Shown piece after piece: positions 1-9,127 of a DNA stretch of 64,000 nt; the stretch's first letter is position 1, and each line of letters starts with the position of its first letter. Source of the DNA: Hymenobacter sp. CRA2 (GTDB lineage Bacteria > Bacteroidota > Bacteroidia > Cytophagales > Hymenobacteraceae); the NCBI RefSeq assembly GCF_002007105.1, contig NZ_MVBC01000001.1, positions 62,001 to 126,000 on the forward strand, in the 5' to 3' direction. The notes beneath the pieces are model-generated. The model had not been told where the DNA came from and searched no databases. It worked only from the letters and a program-made list of their open reading frames with translations. Position numbers and translations under genes: made by a program.

Positions 1-2510
1 CCCGAGCACGTGAGCACGGCGCGGAACCAGGTGGTAGCCGTTACCGGCGCCGTGGTGTACGTAGAGCTGGTAGCCCCGGCAATGTCGGTGTACGTCGTGC
101 CGTTGATAGAGCTCTGCCATTGATAGCTCATCCCGCTACCGAATGAAGCTCCCTGCAGCCCCAGCGTTACGGGCAAGGGTGCGCATATGCTCGTAGTGCT
201 GGCAGTAGCGGTGCCGGCCGTGGGCGGCGCGGTGCAGGGCGCCGCTGGCGCAATAGTCACTATGTAGTCTTCGGTTTCGCCCGAGCCAAAGTTGGTGCAG
301 GCATCGGCCGCGCCGTTGGGGTTGTTGTAGCTGCGGCTACGCACGCGCATGGCCGTCTGTCCCGCTACCGCACCCGTCGGCACTACAATGGCAACCGTAG
401 CGGGTTGGCCGCCCGTGGAAGCCGTAGCTACCTGCGTCCACTCCGAGGCTTCGAACGTCCCGTTCTGGTTGAAGTCAACCCATACGGAGATGATGCCGGA
501 CTCAGGGGTCGTCACGCTCAGCTGATACGTTACGCCGGGGTTTAGCACGGCCGTGGTGCTACCGCTGGCCGGCCACTGTACGTAGCTATTGCCATTAACG
601 GTGTTACAGGTCGTGTTGGGGTTGTTCAGCGTGGTATTGGCAATGGCAACGGCCGAAATGTTGGCGTTGCCCGAGCCGCAGAACCCACCCAGGCTCGCAG
701 TGCAGTAGATCGGCATCGAGCTCGTCGTGAACTGGTTCACCACGCAGCCCGTAGCGGCCCCGTTGGGGTTGCGCGGCACGATCTGGTAGTAGTAAGTCGT
801 GTTGGGGAGGAGCGTGCCGGCGGGCGTGTACGAAGTCCCGGTCTGGTTGCTGCTCACCAGGGGCGGCGTGGCTGCAGTGCCGAAGTATACGTCGTAGCCA
901 GTGGCTACACCGCCACCGTTGGCCCAGGTCAGTGTCACCGGCCGAATGACGCCGGTAGCGTTGTTGGCCGGCGAGAAATTGGTAGCGCAGTTGGGTACCC
1001 CGGTCAGCACCTCAAGGTTGAGGTTATCCAGCCCGATGTCGGTGGTACCGAAGTCGGAGCGGGCCCGGAAGCGAATCACGGCCGTGGCCGAGCTCGAGCT
1101 GATGGATACGTACTTCGGCGTCCACGTGGCGGCTTGGTTGAGGCGCAGCAACGCCGGGCCGAAGGTTTGCCCGCCATCGGTCGACAGCTGAATCGTCAGC
1201 GAGTCGGCTCCGGTCGTGTTGATGTAGTCGAAGCTCAGAATCTTGTTGCCGGCCGCGCTCAGGTTCACGAACAGGTCCAAGGTGCCGATGGTACCCGACG
1301 ACGCGTATCCGCTGTGAAAGCGGGCCGACCGGGCGCCCTGGCTGGCCGCCGGCGTGTACATATAAGAAGTAGCCGACGTCCAGTTAGCCGTGGCGCCTTC
1401 ATCGTCGCGGCGCCAGGAGTTATTGCCGGTCCCGGGGGCATTACGCCAGTTGCCCGATGGTATGTCGTGCGTGCCGCAGCCATCTACCCAGGCGGTTTCG
1501 AAGCTCGTTGCCACGGGTAGCGTGGCGTAGGTCGGTGCACTCACTGTTACCTGCACGGCCGGCGTGGTAGCCGACTGGCCCGAACACGTAAGCACGGCGC
1601 GGACCCAAGTCGTAGCCATCAGCGTGGCCGCGTTGTACACCGGGCCGGTAGCGCCCGTAATATCCGTAAACGTGGTGCCGTTGGTGGAGCTCTGCCACTG
1701 GTAGCTCATGCCCGCGCCGTACGAGGCGCCCGGCAAGGTAAATGAGACGGGCGTGCCGCTGCAGACGCTGGTGCTCGAGGCCCGCACTGTGCCAGCCGTG
1801 GGTGGCGCCGTGCAAGCAGCGCCCGGCGTGTAGGTAACGCGTAGGGTGGGCCGGCGGTTGCCGTAGCTGCTAGCGGTTAGGCTGGTGGTCGGTGTCAGGG
1901 CAGTGCTGTTGGCATACCCAACGGCATAGCCGGTGGCTTCATTGGTCACGAAGTTTACTGCGCCCGTGGCTGTGCCCGTCTGCACCCAGTCGGTGAGCAG
2001 CAGCAGGTTGCCGCCGGTGTACACGAACGGCTGGCTCAGCGTGACAGAGAAATACGTACCGGCTGCCCCCGTTACCGTTTGAGCGGCGGAGGTATACACC
2101 TGCGTGGCCGTGGCGCTAACGGCCGACCACGTCTGGGTGGTGCCGAGCGAGGATACCGTGGAGTTTTCCAGCCATACGGTAAAAGTATTGCTGCCCGTCA
2201 CCTCGCCCGCGTCGGATTTCAGCCAGGCCAGCTGCGTAATCACCGACCCCGGCGCCAAGCCCAGATCGGCCGGCGTGTACAGGTGCGCGTAACGCGAAAA
2301 ATTGAAGGTCGACGTGGCCGACGAGCGGTAAAGCGGGCCATAGTAGTACGAGCTCGTGGCCGGCGACACGACCGGCACTACCGCCGAGCCGATGGCCACG
2401 GTTTGAGCCCAGGCGCTGGCAGCGGCCATCCACATCAGGATGATTAGCCAGCAAAAACGTAGGCACGACCTGGGTGAAGGCGCGGGCCACATGCGTAAAG
2501 TTGTTCCCAT
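1..2510 (-). CDS. Modular secreted surface protein (Ig-like/MAM-like/FnIII/GEVED), C-terminus outside window
   Basis: Partial gene: 836 codons are visible from ATG at 2510 and the frame stays open to the left edge. The first ~35 residues form a signal peptide (a hydrophobic run ending ASAWAQ). In order I see an N-terminal beta domain (to ~230), an Ig-like module with the motif MSYQWQSSTNGTTFTDI (~235-317), a MAM/jelly-roll-like domain (~322-495), an FnIII domain with the ending TTYYYQIVPRN (~497-590), a GEVED-type domain ending GSGETEDYIVTI (~600-752), and a second copy of the Ig-like module at the edge. This order is typical of T9SS-exported proteins of Bacteroidota, whose sorting domain would lie beyond the window. 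Ligand and function are unknown. It is transcribed divergently from the gene at 2791. Confidence 0.85.
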   Translation of the reverse strand, partial: MGTTLRMWPAPSPRSCLRFCWLIILMWMAAASAWAQTVAIGSAVVPVVSPATSSYYYGPLYRSSATSTFNFSRYAHLYTPADLGLAPGSVITQLAWLKSDAGEVTGSNTFTVWLENSTVSSLGTTQTWSAVSATATQVYTSAAQTVTGAAGTYFSVTLSQPFVYTGGNLLLLTDWVQTGTATGAVNFVTNEATGYAVGYANSTALTPTTSLTASSYGNRRPTLRVTYTPGAACTAPPTAGTVRASSTSVCSGTPVSFTLPGASYGAGMSYQWQSSTNGTTFTDITGATGPVYNAATLMATTWVRAVLTCSGQSATTPAVQVTVSAPTYATLPVATSFETAWVDGCGTHDIPSGNWRNAPGTGNNSWRRDDEGATANWTSATSYMYTPAASQGARSARFHSGYASSGTIGTLDLFVNLSAAGNKILSFDYINTTGADSLTIQLSTDGGQTFGPALLRLNQAATWTPKYVSISSSSATAVIRFRARSDFGTTDIGLDNLNLEVLTGVPNCATNFSPANNATGVIRPVTLTWANGGGVATGYDVYFGTAATPPLVSSNQTGTSYTPAGTLLPNTTYYYQIVPRNPNGAATGCVVNQFTTSSMPIYCTASLGGFCGSGNANISAVAIANTTLNNPNTTCNTVNGNSYVQWPASGSTTAVLNPGVTYQLSVTTPESGIISVWVDFNQNGTFEASEWTQVATASTGGQPATVAIVVPTGAVAGQTAMRVRSRSYNNPNGAADACTNFGSGETEDYIVTIAPAAPCTAPPTAGTATASTTSICAPLPVTLGLQGASFGSGMSYQWQSSINGTTYTDIAGATSSTYTTAPVTATTWFRAVLTCS

Positions 2511-2790
2511 GCAATGGGGGTTGGAGGGTGGATGAAAGGAATTTTTCTGCCTATAAAGCAAGGCAGGGCCTTAAAACTAATCTTGTTTATTGCACATTTA
2601 AAAGGATTTTGATGAATGAATGTTTTTTTTCTGACTGACTCCCGATAATTAAAAGATGATAGAACATTTGCTTAATGCAATACAGGATTAGTCACAGATT
2701 TTGCTCGACAACTAACAATTGTCTTTATCTTACCGCGGCAAATATGTGTCACCCACCCAGGTCCATTGTTTCCCTCCAAACCCATCCTCT
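2511..2790. promoter_or_regulatory. AT-rich divergent intergenic region between two surface-protein genes
   Basis: This 280-base spacer is far more AT-rich than its flanks and separates two divergent exported-protein genes, so it must hold both promoters. For the rightward gene a plausible pair is TTTG at 2700-2703 and a weak -7 box, TATCTTAC, at 2726-2733. For the leftward gene no clear TAnnTTTG box was found. No RNA gene or repeat is visible. Confidence 0.4.
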
Positions 2791-5118
2791 ATGAAGCACA
2801 CGTTACGCGCTTCCCTTCTCTTACTGGCTGTCTGGTGTCTGGCCCTCTTTGGGGCTCAGCAGGCTTACGCGTCGCACGCCCAGGGCGGGCAGCTGACGTA
2901 TGAGTACCTGCGCACCAACGCCAATGGTACGCAGACGTACCGCATTACGGCGCGCTATTTCCGTGACTGTTCGGGCATTTCGGCCGAATCGTCGCTGCCC
3001 CTAGTTTGCCGGGTAGGCTCACCCACCACCTCGTGCAACAGCAATGATTCGCGCAACCTTACTGCCACGCTGGTGCGCGGCCAGCTTGTGTCAGGCACGC
3101 CTTACTGCTCAGCCGAGGCCGGTGCCAACCAGTGCAATTCCTCCAGCACCTTCCCCAACTACGAAACGGCCAAGTACACCGCCGACGTAGACCTGCCGCT
3201 GGCGCCGGAATGGACGCTGAGCGTGCAAATCAGCGCCCGCCCGTACATCGAAAACATCGGGGGCAACACCACCCTGCGCTTTGAAGCCACGCTGAACAAC
3301 CAGTTGGCACTGGCCAACGGCCAGCAGCGCACCGTCACCAACACCTCGCCGCAGTACCAGGATCAGGATATTCCGATACCGTTCGTCTGCGTAAGCCAGA
3401 CCACCACGCTGACCTTCTCGACCTTCGAGCCCGATGGTGACTCGCTGGTGTACTCGCTGGAGCGCCCCCTGGAAGGCTGCAACGTTTTCTCGACTTACGG
3501 CAGCATCTCCAGCCAGGGTGGCTACGTGCCCGCCCCGGAAGATTCGCCGACCAACCCCTGCGCCATTCGTCTGCCCTCGGGCACCACGAACTATTCGCCC
3601 ACTTACCCCATCCCGTCGTACGCCACCACCGGCAGCTGCCCCATCAAGCAGGGCACGCCGTACTTCGCCTTCAACCCGCAGCTGGGCAGCATCACTTTCA
3701 CGCCTTCGCAGTACTTCCCGAATACGCCGTCGGAAGATGGCAAAAACAAGTACTCGGTAGTAGGCAAAGTAACCGAGTACCGCCTCATCAACGGCCGCTA
3801 CTACAAAGTAGGCTCGGTGCGCCGCGACATGCTCGTCATCATCATCAACTGCAGCGGCAACGGCGTGCCGAACGCCCCGGTAGCTACCGGCGTAACCCCC
3901 GGCGCCAACCCCACCATCGTCAACACGGCCGACTCGACGGTTATCAGCGTGTACTCCTGCAACTACTCGCAGGTACGCGTGCGCTTCACCGACCCGAACC
4001 CCCAGCAGCAGCTGACGGTATCCATACCCCAAACGTCGCTGAACTCGCTGGCTGACATCGTAGTACCGAACGGCTACGTGCTGTCGGGCAATGGCACCAC
4101 CAGCCCCGTAGCAGCCTTCTACTTCCAGCCCTCGCCGCAGCTGGTGGGTACCACCATCCGCATCCCGGTGCGCATCGAAGACAACGCCTGCCCGATCAAA
4201 GGCGTGCAGAACCGTATCATCGTCGTTAAAGTGCTGCGCGGCAACTTTGCCACGGCAGTAGCCGCCGCCAACAACGCCAGCACGGACCCCATCATCTGCT
4301 ACGGCACCTCCATTCAGCTGCGCGGCTCGGTAGTTCGTCCGGACTCGGTACGCAACGGCCTGCAGACCTACAGCTACACCTGGGCCGCCGCCAACGGCCT
4401 GAACCCCAGCGACGCGAACCGTCAGAACATAACTGTATCGCCGACGCAGACCACGCGCTACCGCCTGCGCATCGCGCCCACCACGGGTTACTCGCCCGGC
4501 CTGTGCGGCGACACCACCTCGATCCGCGTGCGCGTGGCTCCGCAAGTGCTGGCTGCTTTCCGCACCGACTCGGCTGCTGTTGCCAACGGCCGCTTCAACC
4601 GCCCCCCGCGCGTGTTCACCTTCGTGAACCAGTCGCGCGTGAACAACGTGCAGACGGCGCAGGGTATTGACTCCGTGCGCTGGACCTACCAGCGCGTAAC
4701 CGATGGCAAAGGCCAGCCGGTAACCGAAAGTCCGGTTCGCTTCTCGGGCCGCTTCACGCCGAATGCCCTCACCCTGAGCCAGTCGGGCACTTACATCATC
4801 CGCCTCAGCGTAGCCAACACTACCCCGGGCGTGACCTGCCCCGCTTCGGTGGCAGCCTACAAAGTGTCCGTGCCCGATCTGACGGTGCCCAACATCTTTA
4901 CGCCCAACAAAGACGGCATGAACGATACGTTTATCGTGCAGGCCGGTCAGGAAGGCAACAAGATGGAAATCTTCAACCGTTGGGGCCGCAAGATCAAGGA
5001 GTACGCCAACTACAAGAACGATTGGGACGGCGAAGGTCAGCCCGCCGGTGTGTACTACTACCAAATCACGGCCCAGGACGGCAAAGTGACCAAAGGCTGG
5101 GTGGAGCTGGTTCGCTAG
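2791..5118 (+). CDS. Gliding-motility-type C-terminal domain surface protein
   Basis: A 775-residue exported protein. ATG 2791 is chosen because it starts directly with a signal peptide (MKHTLRASLLLLAVW...AYA); a TTG 24 codons upstream would put a non-signal leader in front of it. The body is beta-rich with many paired cysteines and PKD-like segments. The last ~85 residues (VPNIFTPNKDGMNDTF ... YYYQITAQDGKVTKGWVELVR) are the gliding motility-associated C-terminal (CHU_C/type B T9SS) domain, so the product is expected at the cell surface via the type IX system. Substrate or partner is not apparent. A strong terminator follows. Confidence 0.85.
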   Translation: MKHTLRASLLLLAVWCLALFGAQQAYASHAQGGQLTYEYLRTNANGTQTYRITARYFRDCSGISAESSLPLVCRVGSPTTSCNSNDSRNLTATLVRGQLVSGTPYCSAEAGANQCNSSSTFPNYETAKYTADVDLPLAPEWTLSVQISARPYIENIGGNTTLRFEATLNNQLALANGQQRTVTNTSPQYQDQDIPIPFVCVSQTTTLTFSTFEPDGDSLVYSLERPLEGCNVFSTYGSISSQGGYVPAPEDSPTNPCAIRLPSGTTNYSPTYPIPSYATTGSCPIKQGTPYFAFNPQLGSITFTPSQYFPNTPSEDGKNKYSVVGKVTEYRLINGRYYKVGSVRRDMLVIIINCSGNGVPNAPVATGVTPGANPTIVNTADSTVISVYSCNYSQVRVRFTDPNPQQQLTVSIPQTSLNSLADIVVPNGYVLSGNGTTSPVAAFYFQPSPQLVGTTIRIPVRIEDNACPIKGVQNRIIVVKVLRGNFATAVAAANNASTDPIICYGTSIQLRGSVVRPDSVRNGLQTYSYTWAAANGLNPSDANRQNITVSPTQTTRYRLRIAPTTGYSPGLCGDTTSIRVRVAPQVLAAFRTDSAAVANGRFNRPPRVFTFVNQSRVNNVQTAQGIDSVRWTYQRVTDGKGQPVTESPVRFSGRFTPNALTLSQSGTYIIRLSVANTTPGVTCPASVAAYKVSVPDLTVPNIFTPNKDGMNDTFIVQAGQEGNKMEIFNRWGRKIKEYANYKNDWDGEGQPAGVYYYQITAQDGKVTKGWVELVR

Positions 5119-5137
5119 TCTCGCTTCCCTCGCTACT

Positions 5138-5170
5138 GAAAAAGGCGCTGCTCGATGCAGCGCCTTTTTT
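5138..5170 (+). terminator. Rho-independent terminator
   Basis: A 10-bp perfect stem (AAAGGCGCTG at 5141-5150 with CAGCGCCTTT at 5158-5167), a 7-base loop and a T run, 20 bases after the stop of the surface protein gene. Confidence 0.85.
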
Positions 5171-5268
5171 ATGCTCTTCCGGCTAACCTGGTCAGCCACG
5201 TCTGTAAAGAGAGCTTTCCGTCAAAACCTTTTGGGGCGGAATCAGTAATTAAGTAGGTTTAAATTTTT

Positions 5269-5286
5269 TTTTAGACCAGGCTAAAT
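5269..5286 (+). promoter_or_regulatory. Putative metal-regulator operator upstream of NRAMP gene
   Basis: TTTTAGACCAGGCTAAAT matches 15 of 18 positions of the perfect palindrome at 6746-6763 upstream of the TonB receptor; both have the form TTTAG-N6-CTAAA. It lies just upstream of a near-consensus -7 box (TTCCTTTG, 5291-5298), so a bound protein would block RNA polymerase. Placement before a Mn/Fe transporter suggests a DtxR/MntR- or Fur-type regulator; the regulator itself is not in the window. Confidence 0.6.
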
Positions 5287-5316
5287 TACGTTCCTTTGCG
5301 CGAAGACTCTGACTTA

Positions 5317-6693
5317 ATGATACCTACCAATACCAGCTCTCCGGTTCCGCCCGCGGTTGTGGAAGCGCCCGACGAACCCGGATGGCGTCAGCGCCGCATT
5401 GCGCCTTCCCTGGGGGATGTATACGCATCTATCCGCGTGCCGGGTCACGGCGCTTCGTTTTGGCGGAAGTTGCTAGCGTTTTGGGGGCCGGGCCTGATGG
5501 TAGCCGTGGGCTATATGGACCCCGGCAACTGGGCCACCGATCTGGCTGGTGGGGCCCGCTACGGCTACACGCTGCTCTCGGTGGTGCTGCTGTCCAACCT
5601 GTTTGCCATGCTGCTGCAGCATTTGGCGGCCAAGCTGGGCATAGTTACGGGGCGCGACCTGGCTCAGGCCTGCCGCGACCATTACTCCCGCCCGGTGGCC
5701 TTGGCCTTGTGGGTACTGTGCGAAATAGCCATTGCCGCCTGCGACTTGGCCGAAGTCATCGGCTCGGCCATTGCCCTAAACCTGCTGTTCGGCATTCCGC
5801 TGGCCGTGGGGGTGCTACTCACCATCCTGGATGTGCTGGTGGTGCTATACTTCCAGAACCGGGGCTTCCGGCTGATCGAAGGCCTTGTGGCTGGGCTGAT
5901 TGCCGTTATTTTCGCCTGCTTCGCCTACGAAGTAATCGTGTCGCGGCCCGACTGGGCGGCGCTGGCGAAAGGGCTGGTGCCGCACACGGAAATTGTGACC
6001 AACCCCGGCATGCTCTACGTTGCCATCGGGATTCTGGGCGCCACCGTGATGCCGCACAACCTGTATCTGCACTCCAGCGTGGTGCAGACACGTGCTTTCG
6101 ACCGCGACGAACCGGGCAAACGCATGGCCGTGAAGTTTGCTACCATCGACTCGACGGTGGCGCTGTTTTTGGCCTTCTTCGTCAATGCGGCCATTCTGGT
6201 GCTGTCGGCGGCGGCCTTTCACCGCATCGGCCGCCACGACGTAGCCGACATCAACCAAGCCCACGAGCTGCTGACGCCGGTACTCGGGGCCGGAGCCGCC
6301 AGCATGCTGTTTGCCGTAGCACTACTAGCATCGGGCCAGAACTCTACCCTGACGGGTACGCTGGCGGGCCAAATCGTGATGGAGGGTTTTCTGAACCTGA
6401 AGCTCAAACCCTGGGTGCGCCGGCTGATTACGCGCCTGATTGCGGTGGTGCCGGCATTTGTGGTGACGCTCATCTACGGAGAGAAGGGCACCGGCGAGCT
6501 GCTGGTGCTGAGCCAGGTTATCCTGTCGCTGCAGCTCAGTTTTGCCGTGGTGCCCCTGGTCCTCTTCACGTCGGACCGCCGCAAAATGGGCATTTTCGTC
6601 AACCGCCCGTGGGTGAAAATCACTGCGTGGGCCGTAACGGTCATTATCGTTGCCCTGAACGGCTACCTACTGCTCCAAACGTTCGGGCTCTAA
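5317..6693 (+). CDS. mntH: NRAMP-family divalent metal (Mn2+/Fe2+) transporter, MntH-like
   Basis: A 458-residue inner-membrane protein with about 11 hydrophobic helices. It carries both NRAMP signatures: DPGN at residues 68-71 in the first helix and AxxMPHN at ~242-248 in the sixth; the D, N, A and M of these motifs are the metal ligands in the family. NRAMP proteins import Mn2+ and Fe2+ with protons. ATG 5317 is preferred to the TTG at 5296, because that TTG lies inside a -7-like box (TTCCTTTG). The polar N-terminal ~45 residues are longer than in many MntH proteins. The palindromic site upstream and the TonB receptor downstream suggest a metal-repressed uptake unit. The choice between Mn and Fe as main substrate is inference. 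Confidence 0.9.
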   Translation: MIPTNTSSPVPPAVVEAPDEPGWRQRRIAPSLGDVYASIRVPGHGASFWRKLLAFWGPGLMVAVGYMDPGNWATDLAGGARYGYTLLSVVLLSNLFAMLLQHLAAKLGIVTGRDLAQACRDHYSRPVALALWVLCEIAIAACDLAEVIGSAIALNLLFGIPLAVGVLLTILDVLVVLYFQNRGFRLIEGLVAGLIAVIFACFAYEVIVSRPDWAALAKGLVPHTEIVTNPGMLYVAIGILGATVMPHNLYLHSSVVQTRAFDRDEPGKRMAVKFATIDSTVALFLAFFVNAAILVLSAAAFHRIGRHDVADINQAHELLTPVLGAGAASMLFAVALLASGQNSTLTGTLAGQIVMEGFLNLKLKPWVRRLITRLIAVVPAFVVTLIYGEKGTGELLVLSQVILSLQLSFAVVPLVLFTSDRRKMGIFVNRPWVKITAWAVTVIIVALNGYLLLQTFGL

Positions 6694-6698
6694 CTCAG

Positions 6699-6731
6699 AA
6701 GCGGTGTGCGCTGGTCGTACGCCGCTTTTTT
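6699..6731 (+). terminator. Rho-independent terminator after NRAMP gene
   Basis: A 12-bp stem with two G-U pairs (AAGCGGTGTGCG paired with CGTACGCCGCTT) followed by six Ts, six bases after the stop. It separates the NRAMP transcript from the TonB receptor, which therefore has its own promoter and its own operator copy. Confidence 0.8.
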
Positions 6732-6745
6732 GTGGCCATTTTCAG

Positions 6746-6763
6746 ATTTAGACCCGTCTAAAT
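6746..6763 (+). promoter_or_regulatory. Perfect 18-bp palindromic operator upstream of TonB receptor
   Basis: ATTTAGACCCGTCTAAAT consists of two 8-bp arms, ATTTAGAC and GTCTAAAT, around CC. It lies 25 bases before the receptor start codon and is the better copy of the site found upstream of the NRAMP gene (5269-5286). Symmetry, position and sharing between two metal-uptake genes argue for a transcription-factor site rather than a terminator, since the NRAMP gene already has one. Confidence 0.65.
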
Positions 6764-6787
6764 AAAAATACCTAATCCGACTAAACC

Positions 6788-9040
6788 ATGCGCCTAAGCT
6801 TACTCTTGTTTCTCTTCCTGTGGATGATACGTGCCGCCGCCCAAACGCCGACCGGCAGCTTGCACGGCTCGGTGCGCGCCGGCGGGCAGCCCGTGCCTTT
6901 TGCCAGCGTTGGGCTGAAAGGCACCACCATAGGCACCACGGCGAATGAACACGGCAGCTTTGCCCTGGCGAAGATTCCAGCGGGTACGCATCAACTGGTC
7001 GTTACGGCGCTGGGGTACCGCCCGGCCGAGCAAACGGTGGAAATCAGAGCTGACCAGGCCACGCACCAGCTGGTGCTGCTGGTGCCGGCCAGCAGTGAGC
7101 TAGCCGACGTGGTCGTGAGCGGCACGCTCGGGGAAGTGGTGAAAAGCGAGTCGCCGGTACCAGTGGAGCTGTACACGCCGAAGTATTTCCAGAAGAACCC
7201 TGCTCCCAGCCTGTTTGAGAACCTAGCGCTGGTGAACGGAGTACGCCCGCAGCTGAACTGCAGCGTGTGCAACACCGGCGACATCCACATCAACGGGCTG
7301 GAAGGGCCCTACACCATGGTGCTGATCGACGGCATGCCCATTGTGTCGGCGCTGAGCACAGTGTACGGGCTAAGCGGCATCCCCAATAGCATGGTAGAGC
7401 GCATCGAGGTAGTAAAGGGGCCGGCCTCCACGTTGTACGGCTCGGAAGCGGTGGGCGGGCTGATCAACGTCATTACCAAAAGCCCGCAGAAAGCGCCGCC
7501 GCTGAGCGTGGATGTGTTCGGCACCTCCTTTGGCGAGCTGAACCTGGACGCCGGTACCCGGGCCCGATTCGGCAAAGCCACCACCCTGTTGACTACCAAC
7601 GTCTTCGGCTACGACCGGCACCGCGATGTAAATCTCGACGGCTTTACCGACGTGCCCACGCAGCAGCGCGTGTCGGTGTTTAACAAGTGGAGCCTGGAGC
7701 GGCCCGACAACCGGCCTGCGACGCTGGCGGCCCGCTACTATTACGAGGACCGGTTTGGCGGGCAGCTGGGCTGGCGGCCCGAGTTTCGGGGCACCGACAG
7801 CGTGTACGGGGAGAGTATTTACACCAACCGCTACGAGCTGCTGGGCCAATATCAGCTGCCGGTGAAGCGGGAAAAGCTGCTGCTCAGCGGCTCCTACAAC
7901 CGCCACCAGCAGAATTCGGCCTACGGCCTCACCCGCTACCAAGCCACCCAGCACGTGGGCTTCGGGCAGCTCACGTGGAACAAACCGCTTAGCATCCGGC
8001 ACCAGCTGTTGCTGGGCACGGCCTACCGCTACACCTGGTACGACGACAACAGCCCCGCTACGGCCGAAGGCGCCGGCGAAACCCTCCGCAACCGCCCCGA
8101 CCAGGTACGCCTGCCGGGCGTGTTCGGGCAGGACGAGTGGCGCCTGACTGAGCACACGACGCTGCTCACCGGCCTGCGCCTCGACCACGACCCGCGCCAC
8201 GGGCTGGTGCCCTCGGGCCGCGCCAATTACAAGTGGGGCACCGACGACAACCGCCGTGTGGTGCGCCTGGGCGTAGGCAACGGCTTTCGGGTGGTGAACC
8301 TGTTTACCGAGGACCACGCCGCCCTGACCGGCGCCCGCAGGGTGATAGTGGCCGAGCAGCTACGTCCCGAACGCTCCTGGAACGGTACCCTGAACTTTAC
8401 GCAGCAACTAGGGCCCGACGCCCGGCCGCTGGTGCTGGATGCCAGCCTGTTCTGGACCTATTTCACCAACAAAATCACACCGGACTACGACACCGACCCT
8501 AACCAGATAATCTACCGCAACCTGCGCGGCTACGCCGTGTCGCGCGGACTGACGCTGAATGTGGATTGGACGCTGACTTCGGCCCTGAAGCTCATCGGGG
8601 GCGTGACGCTGCTGGACGTATTCCGCCGTGAGCCCGCGCGTCCGGAGCGCCTTCGGCAGGTGCAAACGCCGGGTTTCTCGGGCACCTTCGCGGCTTCTTA
8701 TTCCTGGCCGCGCTGGGGCCTTTCCGTGGACTACACCGGCCTCGTCACCGGCCCCATGCACCTGCCCGTGCAGCCCAATGATTACCGACCGGCCCGCTCG
8801 CCGTGGTACTCGCTGCAAAACCTACAGCTGACCAAGCAGTTGAGCAAGCACCTCGAAGCGTACGGCGGCGTAAAAAATCTGCTCAACTTCCTGCCGCGCC
8901 ACGTACTGATGCGCCCCTTCGACCCCTTCGACAAGCGCATAAACCAGGATAATCCCAACGGCTACAGCTTTGACACCGAGTATAACTACGCACCAGTACA
9001 AGGACGGCGCGGCTTTCTAGGCGTCCGCTACGTGCTATAA
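6788..9040 (+). CDS. TonB-dependent outer-membrane receptor (probable metal uptake)
   Basis: A 750-residue protein with a signal peptide (MRLSLLLFLFLWMIRAAAQ), a CarboxypepD-reg-like domain (~25-105), a plug domain (~120-230, with GPYTMVLIDGMPI and VERIEVVKGPASTLYGSEAVGG) and a 22-strand-type beta barrel to the C-terminus. TonB receptors take up scarce metal complexes or glycans using the proton motive force. The plug holds a CSVC motif at about residues 158-161, ahead of GDIHINGLEG; an exposed CxxC may contact metal. The shared operator and the adjacent NRAMP transporter point to manganese or iron, an inference. There is no SusD partner, which argues against a glycan role. Confidence 0.88.
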   Translation: MRLSLLLFLFLWMIRAAAQTPTGSLHGSVRAGGQPVPFASVGLKGTTIGTTANEHGSFALAKIPAGTHQLVVTALGYRPAEQTVEIRADQATHQLVLLVPASSELADVVVSGTLGEVVKSESPVPVELYTPKYFQKNPAPSLFENLALVNGVRPQLNCSVCNTGDIHINGLEGPYTMVLIDGMPIVSALSTVYGLSGIPNSMVERIEVVKGPASTLYGSEAVGGLINVITKSPQKAPPLSVDVFGTSFGELNLDAGTRARFGKATTLLTTNVFGYDRHRDVNLDGFTDVPTQQRVSVFNKWSLERPDNRPATLAARYYYEDRFGGQLGWRPEFRGTDSVYGESIYTNRYELLGQYQLPVKREKLLLSGSYNRHQQNSAYGLTRYQATQHVGFGQLTWNKPLSIRHQLLLGTAYRYTWYDDNSPATAEGAGETLRNRPDQVRLPGVFGQDEWRLTEHTTLLTGLRLDHDPRHGLVPSGRANYKWGTDDNRRVVRLGVGNGFRVVNLFTEDHAALTGARRVIVAEQLRPERSWNGTLNFTQQLGPDARPLVLDASLFWTYFTNKITPDYDTDPNQIIYRNLRGYAVSRGLTLNVDWTLTSALKLIGGVTLLDVFRREPARPERLRQVQTPGFSGTFAASYSWPRWGLSVDYTGLVTGPMHLPVQPNDYRPARSPWYSLQNLQLTKQLSKHLEAYGGVKNLLNFLPRHVLMRPFDPFDKRINQDNPNGYSFDTEYNYAPVQGRRGFLGVRYVL

Positions 9041-9127
9041 ATACGGATTTGGGCAGCCGACCAGCCCCTGACACATCCGTAAGCCCGGCCGTGCGTATGC
9101 GGGGAAGAATCCCATTCCCCCTCCCCC

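Noticed and set aside
3109-5199. 696-codon open frame on the minus strand
   Set aside because: It is antisense to the gliding-type surface protein; composition is Arg/Val/Ala/Gly-rich with no domain, the usual by-product of high-GC codon use. The plus-strand gene has signal peptide and known domain.
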